Source: Apostichopus japonicus (Eukaryota > Echinodermata > Holothuroidea > Aspidochirotida > Stichopodidae). Taken from it: a DNA stretch of 64,000 nt. Of the stretch, positions 12,467 to 25,363 are shown one piece after another; the first letter of the stretch is position 1; the number at the start of each line of letters is the position of its first letter. A model generated the notes under the pieces. That model saw nothing but the letters and a program-made list of their open reading frames with translations. It was not told the origin of the DNA and made no database searches. Made by a program: the position numbers and the translations under genes. The stretch is taken from positions 3,357,001 through 3,421,000 of the forward strand of contig NC_092563.1 in assembly GCF_037975245.1 (NCBI RefSeq), in the 5' to 3' direction.

Positions 12467-15400
12467 ATGAGCTCCTTCTCACCCGAAGCGTTGACCGCAA
12501 AGCTCAACAGTTTAAATAACACAGCTCAAAGTATTCAGACGGTATCTCTGTGGCTCATTCACCACCGAAAGCATGCCAAAATCATCGTAAAAGTGTGGTT
12601 CAGTCATTTGATGAAAGGTAATGCCATCGCGTGTGCACTAACGGTAGGCCTAGGCATACAGCGTTTGGATTAGGCCTACTTTTGCTTGTCGCTGTCCTAA
12701 CTAATCGTAACACCAGCTGTCGATCAAACCATAATAATTGATATCGGCCTTTGGCAAGAAGTACTGTACCATACACATAAATTGAGTGCTAAAGATGCCA
12801 TCGGTCTTGCCCCAAATATGCTAGGAAGTTCAATAACCTAGCCTAGCATTAGGCCTATATAGGTAAGACTACAGTTAAGTTAAGTACCATTAAGACTAAG
12901 CTAGTACTAGCAATGATCATTCAACAAACATGGAAGTTGGAACTGTCACCCTCAATGCATTTCCACCACTGAGACATGTAGGCCCAACTTAGGTTAATTG
13001 CCTACCTTAATACTTCTTAATACTTATAATGAACTAGCAAAACTAAGTTATATAGGCCTAGGCTATACTATTGTAATGCTTTTAACAGAAGTCAAGCAAT
13101 GCTCCTGCAAAAAATGCCAGTAAAGAAAATAGCTACACAAAATTACACGCTTCTAGCCACAATAGAAACTTCACAAACTCCAAACAGACACATTGACAAA
13201 ATTAATTACAATTTTTTAATATTTATATCATGGTTGCTGTCCTTTAACATTTTCATGTTGCTATATAAATTAGACAGATATGTTATTATTATTGTTATAT
13301 GAACAAAAGTACAGTTGAACATTGACAGCAAGCATGTTTAATAATTTGTAGTACATATCAGTTCTGGCTACCAAATATGGAGTACAAAATTTCATTATTT
13401 GCTTAGTATGTTTGCTTTCAATCCCCCAATTATAATCCAAATGACAGAATCTTTCTGGTTTTAATTCTCGATGACCCAGAATGATGTGTTGCTTACTGAG
13501 TTCGTAGCCAAACTTTAACCTATGTTTGGTATATTCTAATTTTGTTATTTTTTATTTTGTTATCATAGCTAAACCAAGCAAGAAATTGATTCACATCTAT
13601 CTGGCTAATGATGTGGTACAGAACAGTAAGAAGAAAGGTCCAGAGTTCAACAGAGAATTCAGTGGAATTATTGTTGCAGCTTACAAGCATGTCTATAGGT
13701 TTGTATTTTTGTTTTCTAATGTCAATTATTTTCATTGTGGACCTGTGTAAATGCAGAAGCTGTATGGTATTTTGAGTCGTAACAACTGACCTTGTTCAAC
13801 AAACATAGCGGGCCATATTTTGATTCAAGTTTTCCGGTTGTCACTCAGATGACCTAGATACTGCCCTAAGGTTGTCAGAAGTACCATGTTTATTAGTTCT
13901 ACAACAGATCACGTTTTCTAGCCACAGTAGAAGCGTCACATCTAAACAGATATGTCTTACAGCGTTAAAGGAGACAACAAACCGCAGCACCATCATCATT
14001 GCTCTATGTAATAGCGATAACTGTCGTTAATATCTTCCCAAACAGCTTAGAAAAAATCTTTTCTCCATTTCGGGGATATCACAGATTTACTGTAGTGTTA
14101 CTTCACACATTAGGAGACGACTAGATCAAGTCTAGATATGACATCATGGAGTCAAATGTGCTTGATTTTATTACAACAAGGCTTTCATTCCTGTAGTGTA
14201 TATGACTTGGATACTGTTTCTAAGGTTGTTCCATGTTGATCGTTAGGTAACTACAGGTTAATTTACTGTTGATGGTCTGACTGAGTGCATCATTTCACAA
14301 TAACTGGTTGCCTCTTGTACGAGGATAGTTGCCTGATAAGAAGTTAAGTCGTCTCATATCGGTCAGCGGGACAATCCTTCAAAATTTGCTCTGAGAGATG
14401 CGAACCCCAGCCAAGGCCAAACTAGTTATACTGTCCCTAATTGTAGCTGCTACTCTGATACTGGAAGGTGATAACATGCAAAGAAATATAAAGTGTACGA
14501 TAACTCTATGTACAAAGGGAACAAAATAGGAAGGAAACAGAAAGAAAAAAGAACCAAAAAAAGAAAGGAAAGTAAGCTAATGTATCTGCTACAAAAAAGC
14601 AAAACAAAGAGAAAGCAAGCTAACGTAGATGCAAAGCTCTTTTACAAGAACTCACTTTCCTCCTCAGAATAAACTTTAAAGGCATGCATGATTGATGAAC
14701 AGAATATATTTTCATAAAGTGGCATTATCTACAGTTAAAGAAAACCCTATAGTGGTGAATACATAAAAGTCAAAGATTTTGATATTGGACGGTGCAATCT
14801 CCTCTCAATGTTCTCATGATGTTCATAATACAGCATTTAGCTTTGATAATTTTAATATTAACAAATTGTAATATATCACCTGGGTTTGTCAATAGAGTAA
14901 TGGTGCAGTGATAGCCTGATAAAAAGTGCCAAAACATCTAGGAACAAAAATTGCACTGATGTATAATTTTTTTTATATATTTTTTTTTAGTAATTTGCCC
15001 GATGAGAAGACACTTATATCCATGCAGAGAGTCCTCAAAGTCTGGAGTGACAGGTCTGTCTTTAAGAGAGACATTATCCAAAAATTAAAGGCAACAGTTT
15101 TTGGTAAGTGATATGTGATTGTCAATGTTACGTTTATTCTCATTTACCTATGAGGAGTATGTTGCCATTAACCTGCCGTTTAAATCTTTACTGGTAAACA
15201 ACAACAGCTTTCAAAAGGTCAGTCCCCTCTTTCAATGACTTAACTGTGGATATGCTCTCTAAGTAAATAGAGACATTTCATGTCTCCACTGTGACATATG
15301 CAAAGGGGTAAAGGGTAGTGAGACCAGGAAGCAAGTTTATATATCTTTATTATTTTTCAAGATTGACTAAATCTCTCAAAATTCATGGAATTTGGGATTA

Positions 15401-18294
15401 AGAACATGGAGGTTATGTACACAATGATATGAAATTGATATTTAAGTGAAGCAAGTCATTTGATCCCCCAAAACATAGATATTTGGCAGCAATCCTATCT
15501 GTTTTTCTCTGTCAACAATACAAGACATAGTGTAGTATGCAGAAGTGTTTGTGTTACTTTAAATGACCCAAAATCTTAAACCAGCATTTTGGGTTTCAAT
15601 TATTAGTGACGTGTTGACTATAAATTATATTTAATTTTTATCTGTGCAATGTCTGCTTTGATGAAAGAAAAAACAACAAGAAGAAAAAATTGGGGAATGA
15701 ATGACTATTTGTCACTTTCTATCTCTCGAATACTGATCGTGATCTGTTGGTCTTCTAGCGTTGACAACCTTTCGATGTCGTATCCCACCCTAGGCATAGA
15801 TAATTCAAATATTTTGGATACCAATCGAGTACAATATTATTTTATGCTTTGTTAATATTTGTTTCGACACAGGCAAACCAAAACGCAGGGAAGACATTCA
15901 AGAGGTGGAAGAGGAAGTAGCGAGGCCGGAAGAGCCGAGCACTCCGACGAAGACGATGGTGGAGGAGGAGAAGGAGGAGGAGGATGAGGAGAGTGAGGAA
16001 CCTACGGGGAAGAAGCCAAAGATCGAAGAGATGGAGAAAATCCTCCAGCCAGAGCCGACCCTGAACCCAGAAGACATTCCGGAGGTATTTATGAGATGAT
16101 AATGACAATAATGCTTGACGGTTTTGTCTGATATTCAACGCTAGGGGAATTAAAATGTAGTGATGGCTTTGTGTCTTATCCATCCACCTGACTGACTGCA
16201 TATTCATTGGTTTCTAGTGTCAAAGCCAATCACAATCAAAGAGTCTTTCGTCTGTGATATCCGTGATTGTTTAATGTCCAGCCTAGGGCATCTGTCAGCG
16301 AGCATGTTTTTACAGTACTGTGCCCTTTATATGTTCAGCTTACGTAACTTCCTGTATGCATTTTTTGCGGTGCCATTTTGAAGTGAAGCATTCGCTGTTG
16401 CTGTCAGTAGGTATGTTTGCCATTCCCCTTTTTTGTTAAGTTTCATGCAGGCTTCTTCTCATTTGAATTTTTCACTGTGCCCTCCTATTTTAAGTCTAGT
16501 CTTGTATGGTTCTATCAATGAACATGTGTACTGTTCACTTTTTAAGTTCAGCATATGCTGTGACCAGTATGTATTTTTTCTTCTAAGCCTTTGTTAAAGT
16601 CAGCTTCGCATGTTAGCCATGTATATTTTGAAGTCTCGCACCTGTAGGCTAGTATCAGTTAGCCATGTTCAACCTTCAGGAGCTATACCCGGCCTTACGC
16701 TTTCTTACTCTCCGCATCCCATCTAGCCTGAAGACGTGTCACAGGCTTTACGAGACCTTGAAAACTCCGCTTCCAGCGATGCTACGGTTCGAGAAAAAAT
16801 AGCCAGGTTACCACCCGAAGTGCAAGATGTATCCCTTCTTGAAAAAATAAAAGGTATGTTAGATTCTTTTTGTTTTTCTTACATGTTATTTTGTACTAAT
16901 TGTAGTAATACATTATCATCTACTTGACTACTTGGCAAGAAATTCACAAAATTTGCAAAGGCAAGAATTTTATGCTTGGAACAGTCTTCCAACTCATGAG
17001 CTCAATTTCCTTGCTTCTTCAAAATCTTTTGAAATTAAGTTTTCTACGGCACATTTTCATTTGTTTTTTTACCCTAGTGACACCGCAATTATACCTTTGG
17101 TGTTAAAAAATGGTAAACTGGTTTATTGTATTCCTCACTCTAGAACAAGAGGACGCGGATAATCTGTCGAAGATGGTAAACGAGGCTTTGGAACTTCTCG
17201 AGGATTACAACCACAGATTATCGACAGAGTTAGACGACAGAGGAAATCTTGCCAAAATGCTGAAAAACTTTACGATTCATCAAGATCAGGAATTAAAGAA
17301 AGCTGAGGAGAAGTTAAAAGTGAGTTTTATTTATTTAGTTGTATCAGGCCTAGAATTTCACAATTATTAGCCACTTGTTGTTATAATGCAAGTTTCTTAG
17401 AAACAAATCTACTGGCTAAAGTCAAGTTCTCATCGGCATGTTCCTGATTTGCGATTTAGATTAGATACTGTACAGGCTTTATGAGAGCAGCTCACTAAGC
17501 TGATGATAAGCAGTATTAAATACTATGTTCGGTGTTCGGTGTGGATATCATGCATATCATATCATATATGATTCTTTGACTGATGATTGTTAACAGACTT
17601 ATCATGTGTTCATGTTCTTAATGTCTACTGGCAGCAAAAAAATACCAGTGCCATTTTCCTTCTACTGGCAAACATCAAAATCTACCAGCATTTTGGGAGT
17701 AAATACGCCAAATTTTTGGAGGCCCGTTGCGTGTGACATATTCTGAACAACCCAATAATTGTCTCACATTCCTCACACCTGCACAGAAGAATAATGATGG
17801 AATATATGATAAACTGTATAACATGTAAAAGCTGGTTGGTTTCCTGTAAGAGACTATATAGTTAGTGCTGCTGAAAACCCAGTAATGGCATCCATTCACA
17901 TGTTTGATAGCGTTCTGCCATCATCAAAGAGATAATTGAGTACCCTAGTATGCCCTAAGCCATGCTTTTTTCCAAATTACTGTTCAGTGACTACCACAAT
18001 TCACCATGGGAATTCTTTTAACGTATCTCTCATTTCATGTACAATACCATATGAGTCTGCCTAAATTAAAAATGTTTAGTGTTTCAGCACATAACTAGTT
18101 CATGATATTATAATCCTTTTTTTTTTCCGATTTCGTTCCAGGAATACGACCAAAAATTCAAGAAAGTCACAACGGTGCGGAAAGAACTAGAATCTCACAT
18201 ACAGAAGTTACCGGATCTCACACTGCTGCCCGATGTCACAGGAGGACTGGCTCCATTGCCATCTGCAGGAGATCTCTTTTCCCTTGAATTATGA
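12467..18294 (+). CDS. RPRD1B: RPRD1: CID-domain regulator of RNA polymerase II CTD, 7 coding exons
   Basis: Nuclear protein that binds the RNA polymerase II C-terminal repeat tail and helps control CTD dephosphorylation and transcript termination. Exons: 12467-12617, 13569-13698, 14991-15103, 15873-16084, 16727-16853, 17144-17319, 18142-18294; phases join to give 353 aa. Residues 1-130 form the CID (SLWLIHHRKHAK, LIHIYLANDVVQNSKKKGPE, VLKVWSDRSVF). Exon 4 encodes a Glu-rich linker with a basic KKPKIEE patch, more acidic than in vertebrates. The last three exons give the coiled-coil dimerisation region and the family ending LPDLTLLPDVTGGLAPLPSA. The linker start (GKPKRR) recalls RPRD1A and the end recalls RPRD1B, so this is probably the single pre-duplication gene. 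The first ATG of the open frame matches the vertebrate start (MSSFS). It is head to head with the transporter gene. Confidence 0.95.
14110..14195 (-). repeat. inverted dispersed copy of the 3.75 kb palindromic repeat
   Basis: GATCAAGTCTAGATATGACATCAT followed by GGAGTCAAATGTG corresponds to the reverse complement of the repeat unit at 3857-3920. It lies in RPRD1 intron 2. Diverged and short. Confidence 0.5.
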
Positions 18295-21200
18295 AAAGTA
18301 TATTTTATTGGTGACTTGAAAACAGCTAAGAGTGGCTCTTTGGTTTGTACACAAGCAGCTTGAAAACTTTGCAATCGGATGGTCCGTTTACTCTGGAAGA
18401 GGTTCAAGCCGTCGTCTCTTTAGATGTTTGGCCCACAGATGTTTGGCCCACAGATGTTTGGCCCTTACTAACAACATCAGGATACATTTCATAGTGCAGT
18501 GAAAGGAGCAGTTCGAACGTAGAAGTATGGAACGCCGATCGTCAAAGGGCCGAGGAGACCGACAGCTAAAATCGATTCAGTTATCCTCGGCAGAATTTTT
18601 TCCGCATCTTCGGGCAACTGTAAAGAAGAACTTTGGAGAAAAGGTGAATGGGGAGAGTTGTTGTATCAAGATTAGGTTTGAACTGCACCAATGGTTGAAA
18701 CTTTTCCAGTCATTTAGTGGCTGATAAAATCAAATAGTTAACACATATATGCAGTACAGGTGACTGTTTTTTTGGTGTGTGTGTATTCACTGGCACAATT
18801 TCAATTGGTTCCAAAAGTGTTTTAAGCATCAGTGCAAGTAAATAAAGACAAAAGAAAATGTGGGGTTGGAAGTAGTCCCTTTACAATCTTGGTTTTGAGA
18901 TCATGAAATGACTTTAAAAATCACCCTGTTAGAGTTTTGTATTCAGGATTTGAAACGCAAAAATGCTCGAAATTTATGGATATTTTCTCTTTCTCTGCGG
19001 TCCTTTATATTTCTTCACCGACTGCGTGCCTAATTTCAGTCTCTAAATTTTTAATTAGATGTTTTTCCACATATAGTTCTTGCAGTAAGAGTTTCCCTGT
19101 GTGTTTGTTTAATGCTGAAAATTGGTGGGGGTATTTCAAAATCAACATAGCAAACCTGAGAAAACTCGCTCTGGATTAGAGACTGAAAAAGAAGGTCCTG
19201 CTTGTCGTTGTTTTATCTCTGTGGAACTTGTGTTTATTTCACCTCAAGATTCTGAAAAATGAAAATCTCAGATTTATCGAAAAATGTCACGATACCCGAG
19301 GTTTGTAAATAAAAATGATCTTATTATCACCTGGTACAGACGAAGCCGGAACAGGATGGTAGTGAATTATTTATTCAGAAACGGATCACATAATGGTCAT
19401 ATTGCTTCAAAAGTCGAAAGATGTATAGCAATTTTTTTGTCACACAAGGTGTTTGAACCAAAAGTGTTTAGTAAGGGAGAAACCGCAGAGCCTTAATAAA
19501 TGCTATACAAAATTTGAACACTAAAATATATCCTGGTTTGGTAATGCGTTTGTATGGGGGGGGGGTGGGGCAGTGGGGGGGGGTGGTTTAGGCACTGGAC
19601 ACTATCTTATGTATTGAATAAGTGAGTTGGTTTAGCAGGCTAGGCCCTCACTCATGTGCACAATGTCGAAGACTCAAGTCTGTTTTGAAACAAAAATCTT
19701 GAAGGTTGGATTTGCAGTTCGCAAAATATTTTACTCAGGTTTTCAATTGATCAAGATAGACATGGAACATTGCTCTGATCATTAAATCAAAGTTATTATT
19801 TTGATTAGTTGATGTATTTCCATCTTTGAGACCTTCAAATGAAAGGATGTTTTCCTTTTTTATTAATTACAGATTTGTTAATTGATTAAGAATAAGGGTG
19901 GGGGGGGGGGGGTGACTAAAACCATTCACTGAACAGCAAGACACCAATGAAATGTTACAGAATGTGCTAAATTAATTTCTTTCCTTTAAAGCATATACCC
20001 CTGGTAATCAAACTTTTAGGTTTGATGACCCCAGTTTTCACATTCATCGTCTTGGCGACCCTCCAGTGACCGATGCTGTGGCCTGGGAAGGGTTGTACGG
20101 GGAGGAGGTATCCCCCTCACCATTCAATTTTGTTTTATATGATCAATGAGTGTGCCTAGTTGCAAAATGGTGTTATATCTTTGAAACTTTTGCAGTAATT
20201 TATGCTCAAGATTTCTCCACTTTTTTCATAAAAAATTATTAGTAAAGAATTACTTGTTGCTTGTATTTTTGGTGGTGTCTTACATCAACCATTAAATCTA
20301 TTTTGTGTTTGAAAGACCAACCTGAAATGAAAGAATTTTCTTCTTAGGTTAATGGAACATAAGGGATTGTGATAACACAATATTCTCCTTTTAAGAAGAT
20401 GCTTTAATCAGATGAATAATTCATGAAGTAACATTCACATGACATGAATAATTCATGAAGTAACTTTCATCAGACATGAATAATTCATGAAGTAACTTTC
20501 ATCAGACGTGAATAATTCATGACTGTGTAACAAGTAGAAACATGATGTAATGATATCACCACCCTTCAGTGAATACTGCCTTCTTTAGTTTGATGTCACC
20601 CTTGAAAGTTGTGAACACAAATAATATTACAAAATTATGGTTACCTTGCAGAGAGACATTTTTTTGCGGCCATTTTAGCATGTCTTATACATTTTGGTTG
20701 TTGTTACAGTATTTGCCCCTAAAAAGTAATTAATTTGAAAATGTTGATCTGTCTTGTTTGTGTATTGTTCTTACTGTCGCTGTTAGACTGTTTTCATTGT
20801 GTAAAAGACAAAAGAGAATAATTCTGACTGACAATGACGATCTATTTGAATGTATGGGTGGGTAAGAGAGCGGATGGACAGGTGGAACTGAGTTGTTTTT
20901 CAAAATATACCAGCATTGCTATTGAAATCTATTTTGGGACGAGTTAACCGTGTCGAGAAAACGATATTAGGTGGTCATTCTTACACGAAAAAACATAGCT
21001 TACTTTGAAGTGCTTCTGAAAAAAATTGCAATATTTTACTTCATTTTCCTTCTGATCAATGCTGGCTTATAAGTTCATAAATGTTTGTGTGGGTTCTAAT
21101 TTACTAAGCTAACATTAATTACAATGGTTTCACATTGCAGTTTTGTATACTGACTATATGCATTGACATGGGTATAGGAATCGTAACAATTTTTTTTTTT

Positions 21201-21690
21201 TTTTTTTTGTGACAGCAGCAGATAATCCTGGTTATATCATTGGCTCAGATAGTTGGTTTGCATATTCATGAGAAATTGAATCAAAATGTATTCAGTTGAT
21301 CTGCACATGCAATCGGCTGTAAGATGGAGAAAAAAAATCAAAAAACTTTTTCATTACAGGTTTGGTGTGTAGGCATTGATTATGCATATGCATTAATTGA
21401 GCGGTGCTTCGTTTGATTTGTAGTGTACAGTATAATCATACGTCAAGGAAAGTTGAGAAAAAAAATTGTGTAAATTTTTAAGTGAAATGTAAGCAATATG
21501 ATTTGAAAATAAACATGGCATCTTTACTGCTACATTGAAATGTCCTGTATTGAATAAGTTAGATAAAATACTGCAGATTCTTACTGAAGTGAACATTGAT
21601 GTCAGGTGTACCAGTTACTAAATTCATCAGAATTGCTATCAAATATTCTAGAAAGTTAGAAAATGGCCACTCAGGCCATAAGTTTAACTG
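18295..21690. other. RPRD1 3' UTR and gene-poor DNA
   Basis: An AATAAA at 18841-18846 is a candidate poly(A) signal about 550 bases after the RPRD1 stop. Contains G runs near 19555-19590 and 19902, a four-copy ~33-bp repeat at 20413-20525, and a T18-type run near 21190. Open frames here show no conserved motif. Confidence 0.5.
20413..20525. repeat. four-copy ~33-bp tandem repeat
   Basis: Unit GAATAATTCATGAAGTAAC followed by TTTCATCAGACAT is repeated four times, the first copy with a variant spacer and the last truncated. The core contains the near-palindrome AATTCATGAA. Confidence 0.8.
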
Positions 21691-21699
21691 GAAACATCT

Positions 21700-22450
21700 T
21701 ATTGGACACCAGTGATCTAATGGTCTGTCATTATGACTTGACTATGATGGCCAGTGGTCATGTCTATATGACTCAAATATAAATTCCAGTGGTCTAATGG
21801 TCATCTGAGTGACTTGAGTATGATGTCCAGTGGTCTAATGGTCATCTGAGTGACTTGAGTATGATGTCCAGTGGTCATCTGAGTGACTTGAGTAATGTCC
21901 AGTGGTCTAATGGTCATCGGAGTGACTTGAGTATGATGTCCAGTGGTCTAATGGTCATCTGAGTGACTTGAGTATGATGTCCAGTGGTCTAATGGTCATC
22001 TGAGTGAGTTGAGTATGATTTTTAATGGTGTAATGGTCATCTGAGTGACTTGAGTATGATGTCCAGTGGTCATCTGAGTGACTTGAGTATGATGTCCAAT
22101 AGTCTAATGGTCAATTGAGTGACTTGAGTATGATGTCCAGTGGTCTAATGGTCATCTGAGTGACTTGAGTATGATGTCCAGTGGTCTAATGGTCATCTGA
22201 GTGACTTGAGTATGATGTCCAGTGGTCTAATGGTCATCTGAGTGACTTGAGTATGACTCTAATAGTCTAATGGTCATCTGAGTGACTTGAGTATGATGTC
22301 CAGTGGTCTAATGGTCATCTGAGTGACTTGAGTATGATGTCCAGTGGTCTAATGGTCTGTCTACATCACTTAATATTCTGTTGACATGACTCAAGTATGA
22401 CTCTAATGGTGTGTATACATGACTAGAGTAAGATGCCCAATGGTCACATG
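21700..22450. repeat. 41-bp minisatellite, array A
   Basis: About 17-18 imperfect units of GATGTCCAGTGGTCTAATGG followed by TCATCTGAGTGACTTGAGTAT. Some units lack the TCTAATGGTC segment. The following ~400 bases (22451-22850) recur after array B. Open frames rich in Ser/His/Trp through the array are repeat artefacts. Confidence 0.9.
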
Positions 22451-24250
22451 ACCATGACAACAATGATAGGGTGCCATGTCCAGTTGCCAAAAATTTAGAG
22501 AGGAAAAACAAACTGCTTGAAATTTGTTAATTAATTGAAATGAATATAAATTTAGAGAACTCTTAAACTTGATAAAAGTAACACACTAGTAATGCACAAC
22601 TTATTTTATGAACTTTCCTTATAGAAAATTAGTATATTCATTCTTTTGAACCACTAAATTTGATGCTTAAACTGACAACCGTCAAGCAATAATTTAACTG
22701 AAGGTCACTCTGATTTTACCCATTTTTAAAGAGCATGAGAGTAGACATGTTTAATTCAATGAAACGAGGAAGGGGAGGGGAGGGGGGTGAAAAGCAAATG
22801 CAACTTTAAAGTGAGAACTGTGGTAGTATGTTAATCAAGCTGTCTATATGACTCTTGTTTGATGTCCATCGGTCTGAGTGACTCGTGTGTGATGTCCAGT
22901 TGTCTGAGTGACTGGTGTATAATGTCCAGTGGTCTGAGTGACTCGTGTGTGATGTCCAGTTGTCTGAGTGACTGGTGTATAATGTCCAGTGCTCTAAGTG
23001 GCTCAAAAAAAATGTCCAGTGGTCTATTGGTCTAAGTGACTCGGGTGTGATGTCCAGTTGTCTGAGTGACTGGTGTATGATGTCCAGTGCTCTAAGTGGC
23101 TCAAAAAAAAGTCCAGTGGTCTATTGGTTTAAGTGACTCGTGTGTGATGTTCAGTTGTCTGAGTGACTGGTGTATAATGTCCAGTGGTCTGAGTGACTCG
23201 TGTGTGATGTCCAGTTGTCTGAGTGACTGGTGTATAATGTCCAGTGCTCTAAGTGGCTCAAAAAAAATGTCCAGTGGTCTATTGGTCTAAGTGACTCGTG
23301 TGTGATGTCCAGTTGTCTGAGTGACTGGTGTATGATGTCCAGTGCTCTAAGTGGCTCAAAATAAATGTCCAGTGTGATTTGTGTATGATGTTCAGTGGTC
23401 TATTGGTCTAAGTGACTCTTGTACGATGTCCACTGGTCTGATGGTCTGTCCAAATGACTGGAGTATGATGTCCAGTGGTCTAATGGTCTGTCCAAATGAT
23501 TCAAGTATGATGTCCAGTGGTCTAATGGTCTGCCTACATGACTTGAGTATGATGTCCAGTGGTCTGTCTACATGACTTGAGTATGATGTCTAGTGGTCTG
23601 ATGGTCTGTCCAAATGACTCGAGTATGATGTCAAGTGGTCTAATTGTATGTCCAAATGACTCGAGTATGATGTCCAGTGGTCTAATGGTCTGTCTACATG
23701 ACTCGAGTATGATGTCCAGTGGTCTGTCTACATGACTCGAATATGGTGTCCAGTGGTCTGATGGTCTGTCGATATGAATCGAGTATGATGTCCAGTTGTC
23801 TGTCTACATGACTCGAGTATGATGTCCAGTGGTGTGTTAACATGACTCGAGTATGTTATCCAGTGGTCTAATGGTCACATGACATGACAACAATGATAGG
23901 GTGCCATGTCCCATGGCCAAAACTTTAGAGAGGAAAACAAACTGCTTGAAACTTGGAAATTGCTTGAAATTAATATAAAGTTAGAGAACTCGTAAACTTG
24001 ATCAAAGTTATTTTTTTTAATTTTCTTCATAGAAAATTAGTGTATTCATTCTTTTGAACCGCTAAACTTTGATGCTTAAACTTTCAATTTTCAAATTTAA
24101 CTGAAGTTCATTTCAGATTTTACCCATTTTACAAATTCATTACAGTAGAGATTTTTAATTAAATGAAATGGGGCAAGGGGAGTGGGGGGGGGTGAAAAAA
24201 ATGTGCCTTTAAAGTCAAAATTGTAGTAGAAGTATGTAAATCAGTTTGTG
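22451..24250. repeat. duplicated non-repetitive flank of arrays A and B
   Basis: The segment after array A (22451-22850) and that after array B (23881-24250) align for ~370-400 bases: both start ATGACAACAATGATAGGGTG and continue through AACAAACTGCTTGAAA, a G-rich run and TTTAAAGT. Array plus flank was therefore duplicated as one block of roughly 1.1-1.4 kb. Array B lies between the two copies. Confidence 0.82.
22851..23880. repeat. minisatellite array B (30-bp and 42-bp variants)
   Basis: Built from the same core (ATGTCCAGTGGTCT, GAGTGACT) as array A but arranged differently. At 22851-23400 units of ~30 bp alternate TCGTGTGTGATGTCCAGTTG and TGGTGTATAATGTCCAGTGG, with higher-order blocks containing GTGGCTCAAAAAAAATGTCC. 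At 23400-23880 the units are ~42 bp with TCTGTCCAAATGACTCGAGT. The change of unit shows separate rounds of expansion. Confidence 0.88.
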
Positions 24251-24987
24251 ATCAAATCAATGAAAGGCGCTCTTTGCAAGTAATCAAGTAAAATTCCAAA
24301 TTATGCTTTAAGGAGTTGCCTTTTTTTTTCATTTTCCCTTTGTTACAACTTTTTATATAGAGGGCGCCATTTAAAATGGCACTCTTCTGTAGTGCTATAT
24401 GGTATTATGTAATAATATGTTCTTTTGTTATCAATTTCAACTTGTACCACACTGCATCATGAAGGGTTCTTAAGAAGAAAGTATTACCATTGATTTTTGT
24501 CGATTGGTTTTTGCTAAAAGTTTTGTTTGTTTGAATATGCCATTTAGGAAGAAGAGGCCAAATCTTTGAAAGAATTTTCTTGCATTAGAATTTTTGTTCT
24601 GCAATGAAGAGAGCATCGGCTAGCTTCATGAGTTGAGGAGCAAGGAGAGGACAGTTCTTTAAAGGTGCAGTGTTGATCAATTATTCAAAGCAGAAAGCCT
24701 TAAAGCGAATTTAACATTGCTCAGAAATTTAAGAAGGATAAAGTAATATTATTGCCATCTGGAAAGTAAGAATTTTTTTCGTAAAAAGACTTGATATCTG
24801 TATGTCAAAATTTTGAATTTATATATTCAAATCTTTTATATATTCAAAGTAAAAAGTCCAAGATGAGCTGATATTTAACTAAGCAATTATATTTGTCCCT
24901 TCTGAGCCACTGCATTAAATATTTTCAGAGTTGCAGCGAGTGAAAAATTGACGTCTAGAATGGGTCTGATGTTGGCTTTCACTGTAA
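24251..24987. other. AT-rich intergenic DNA
   Basis: No gene, repeat family or RNA recognised between the duplicated minisatellite block and the hAT-like element that starts at 24996. Confidence 0.4.
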
Positions 24988-24995
24988 CTAGTATA

Positions 24996-25363
24996 CAGTG
25001 GCGTAGGAAGGTACTTTTGAGTGGGGGGGCTGAAGACTGATGGCCGGCCTGGGGGAGGGGTCTAAGGGGAGGGGGTGTCCCCCTCCCCTTTGGATTTTTT
25101 TTGCATTTCCAGGTGGCCTCAGATGCAATTTGGTGCAATATGGCACACTTCAACTCCCACTCCATTTTGTAAAGAATTTTGCATTTTCACCTGGCCTTAA
25201 ATGCAATTTGGTGCTCCAAATGAGATTTTTTTCTCATTTGGAAATGAAAAAGGGGTTTTCTGACTTGCGGAGCGGGGGGGGGGGCGGAATGATACTTCCG
25301 CCCTCCCATATTTTTCACTGGGGGGGCTGGCGTCCCCCCAGCCCCCCGGTTCCTACGCCCTTG
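24996..25363. mobile_element. hAT-like non-autonomous element, family I (368 bp)
   Basis: Ends CAGTGGCGTAGGAA and TTCCTACGCCCTTG are inverted repeats, flanked by the perfect 8-bp duplication CTAGTATA (24988-24995, 25364-25371). An internal hairpin GGGGAGGGGGTGTCCCCCTC and several G/C runs are present. A closely similar copy lies inverted at 50425-50784. CAGNGGCG ends with 8-bp duplications are typical of hAT elements. Reading frames inside (for example 25040-25393) are not genes. Confidence 0.88.

Noticed and set aside
15842-16207. 121-codon minus-strand frame rich in Leu and Arg
   Set aside because: Antisense of the Glu-rich linker exon of RPRD1.
21700-23880. Possible CRISPR-like repeat-spacer array
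   Set aside because: Units are contiguous minisatellite repeats without unique spacers, in a eukaryotic sequence.
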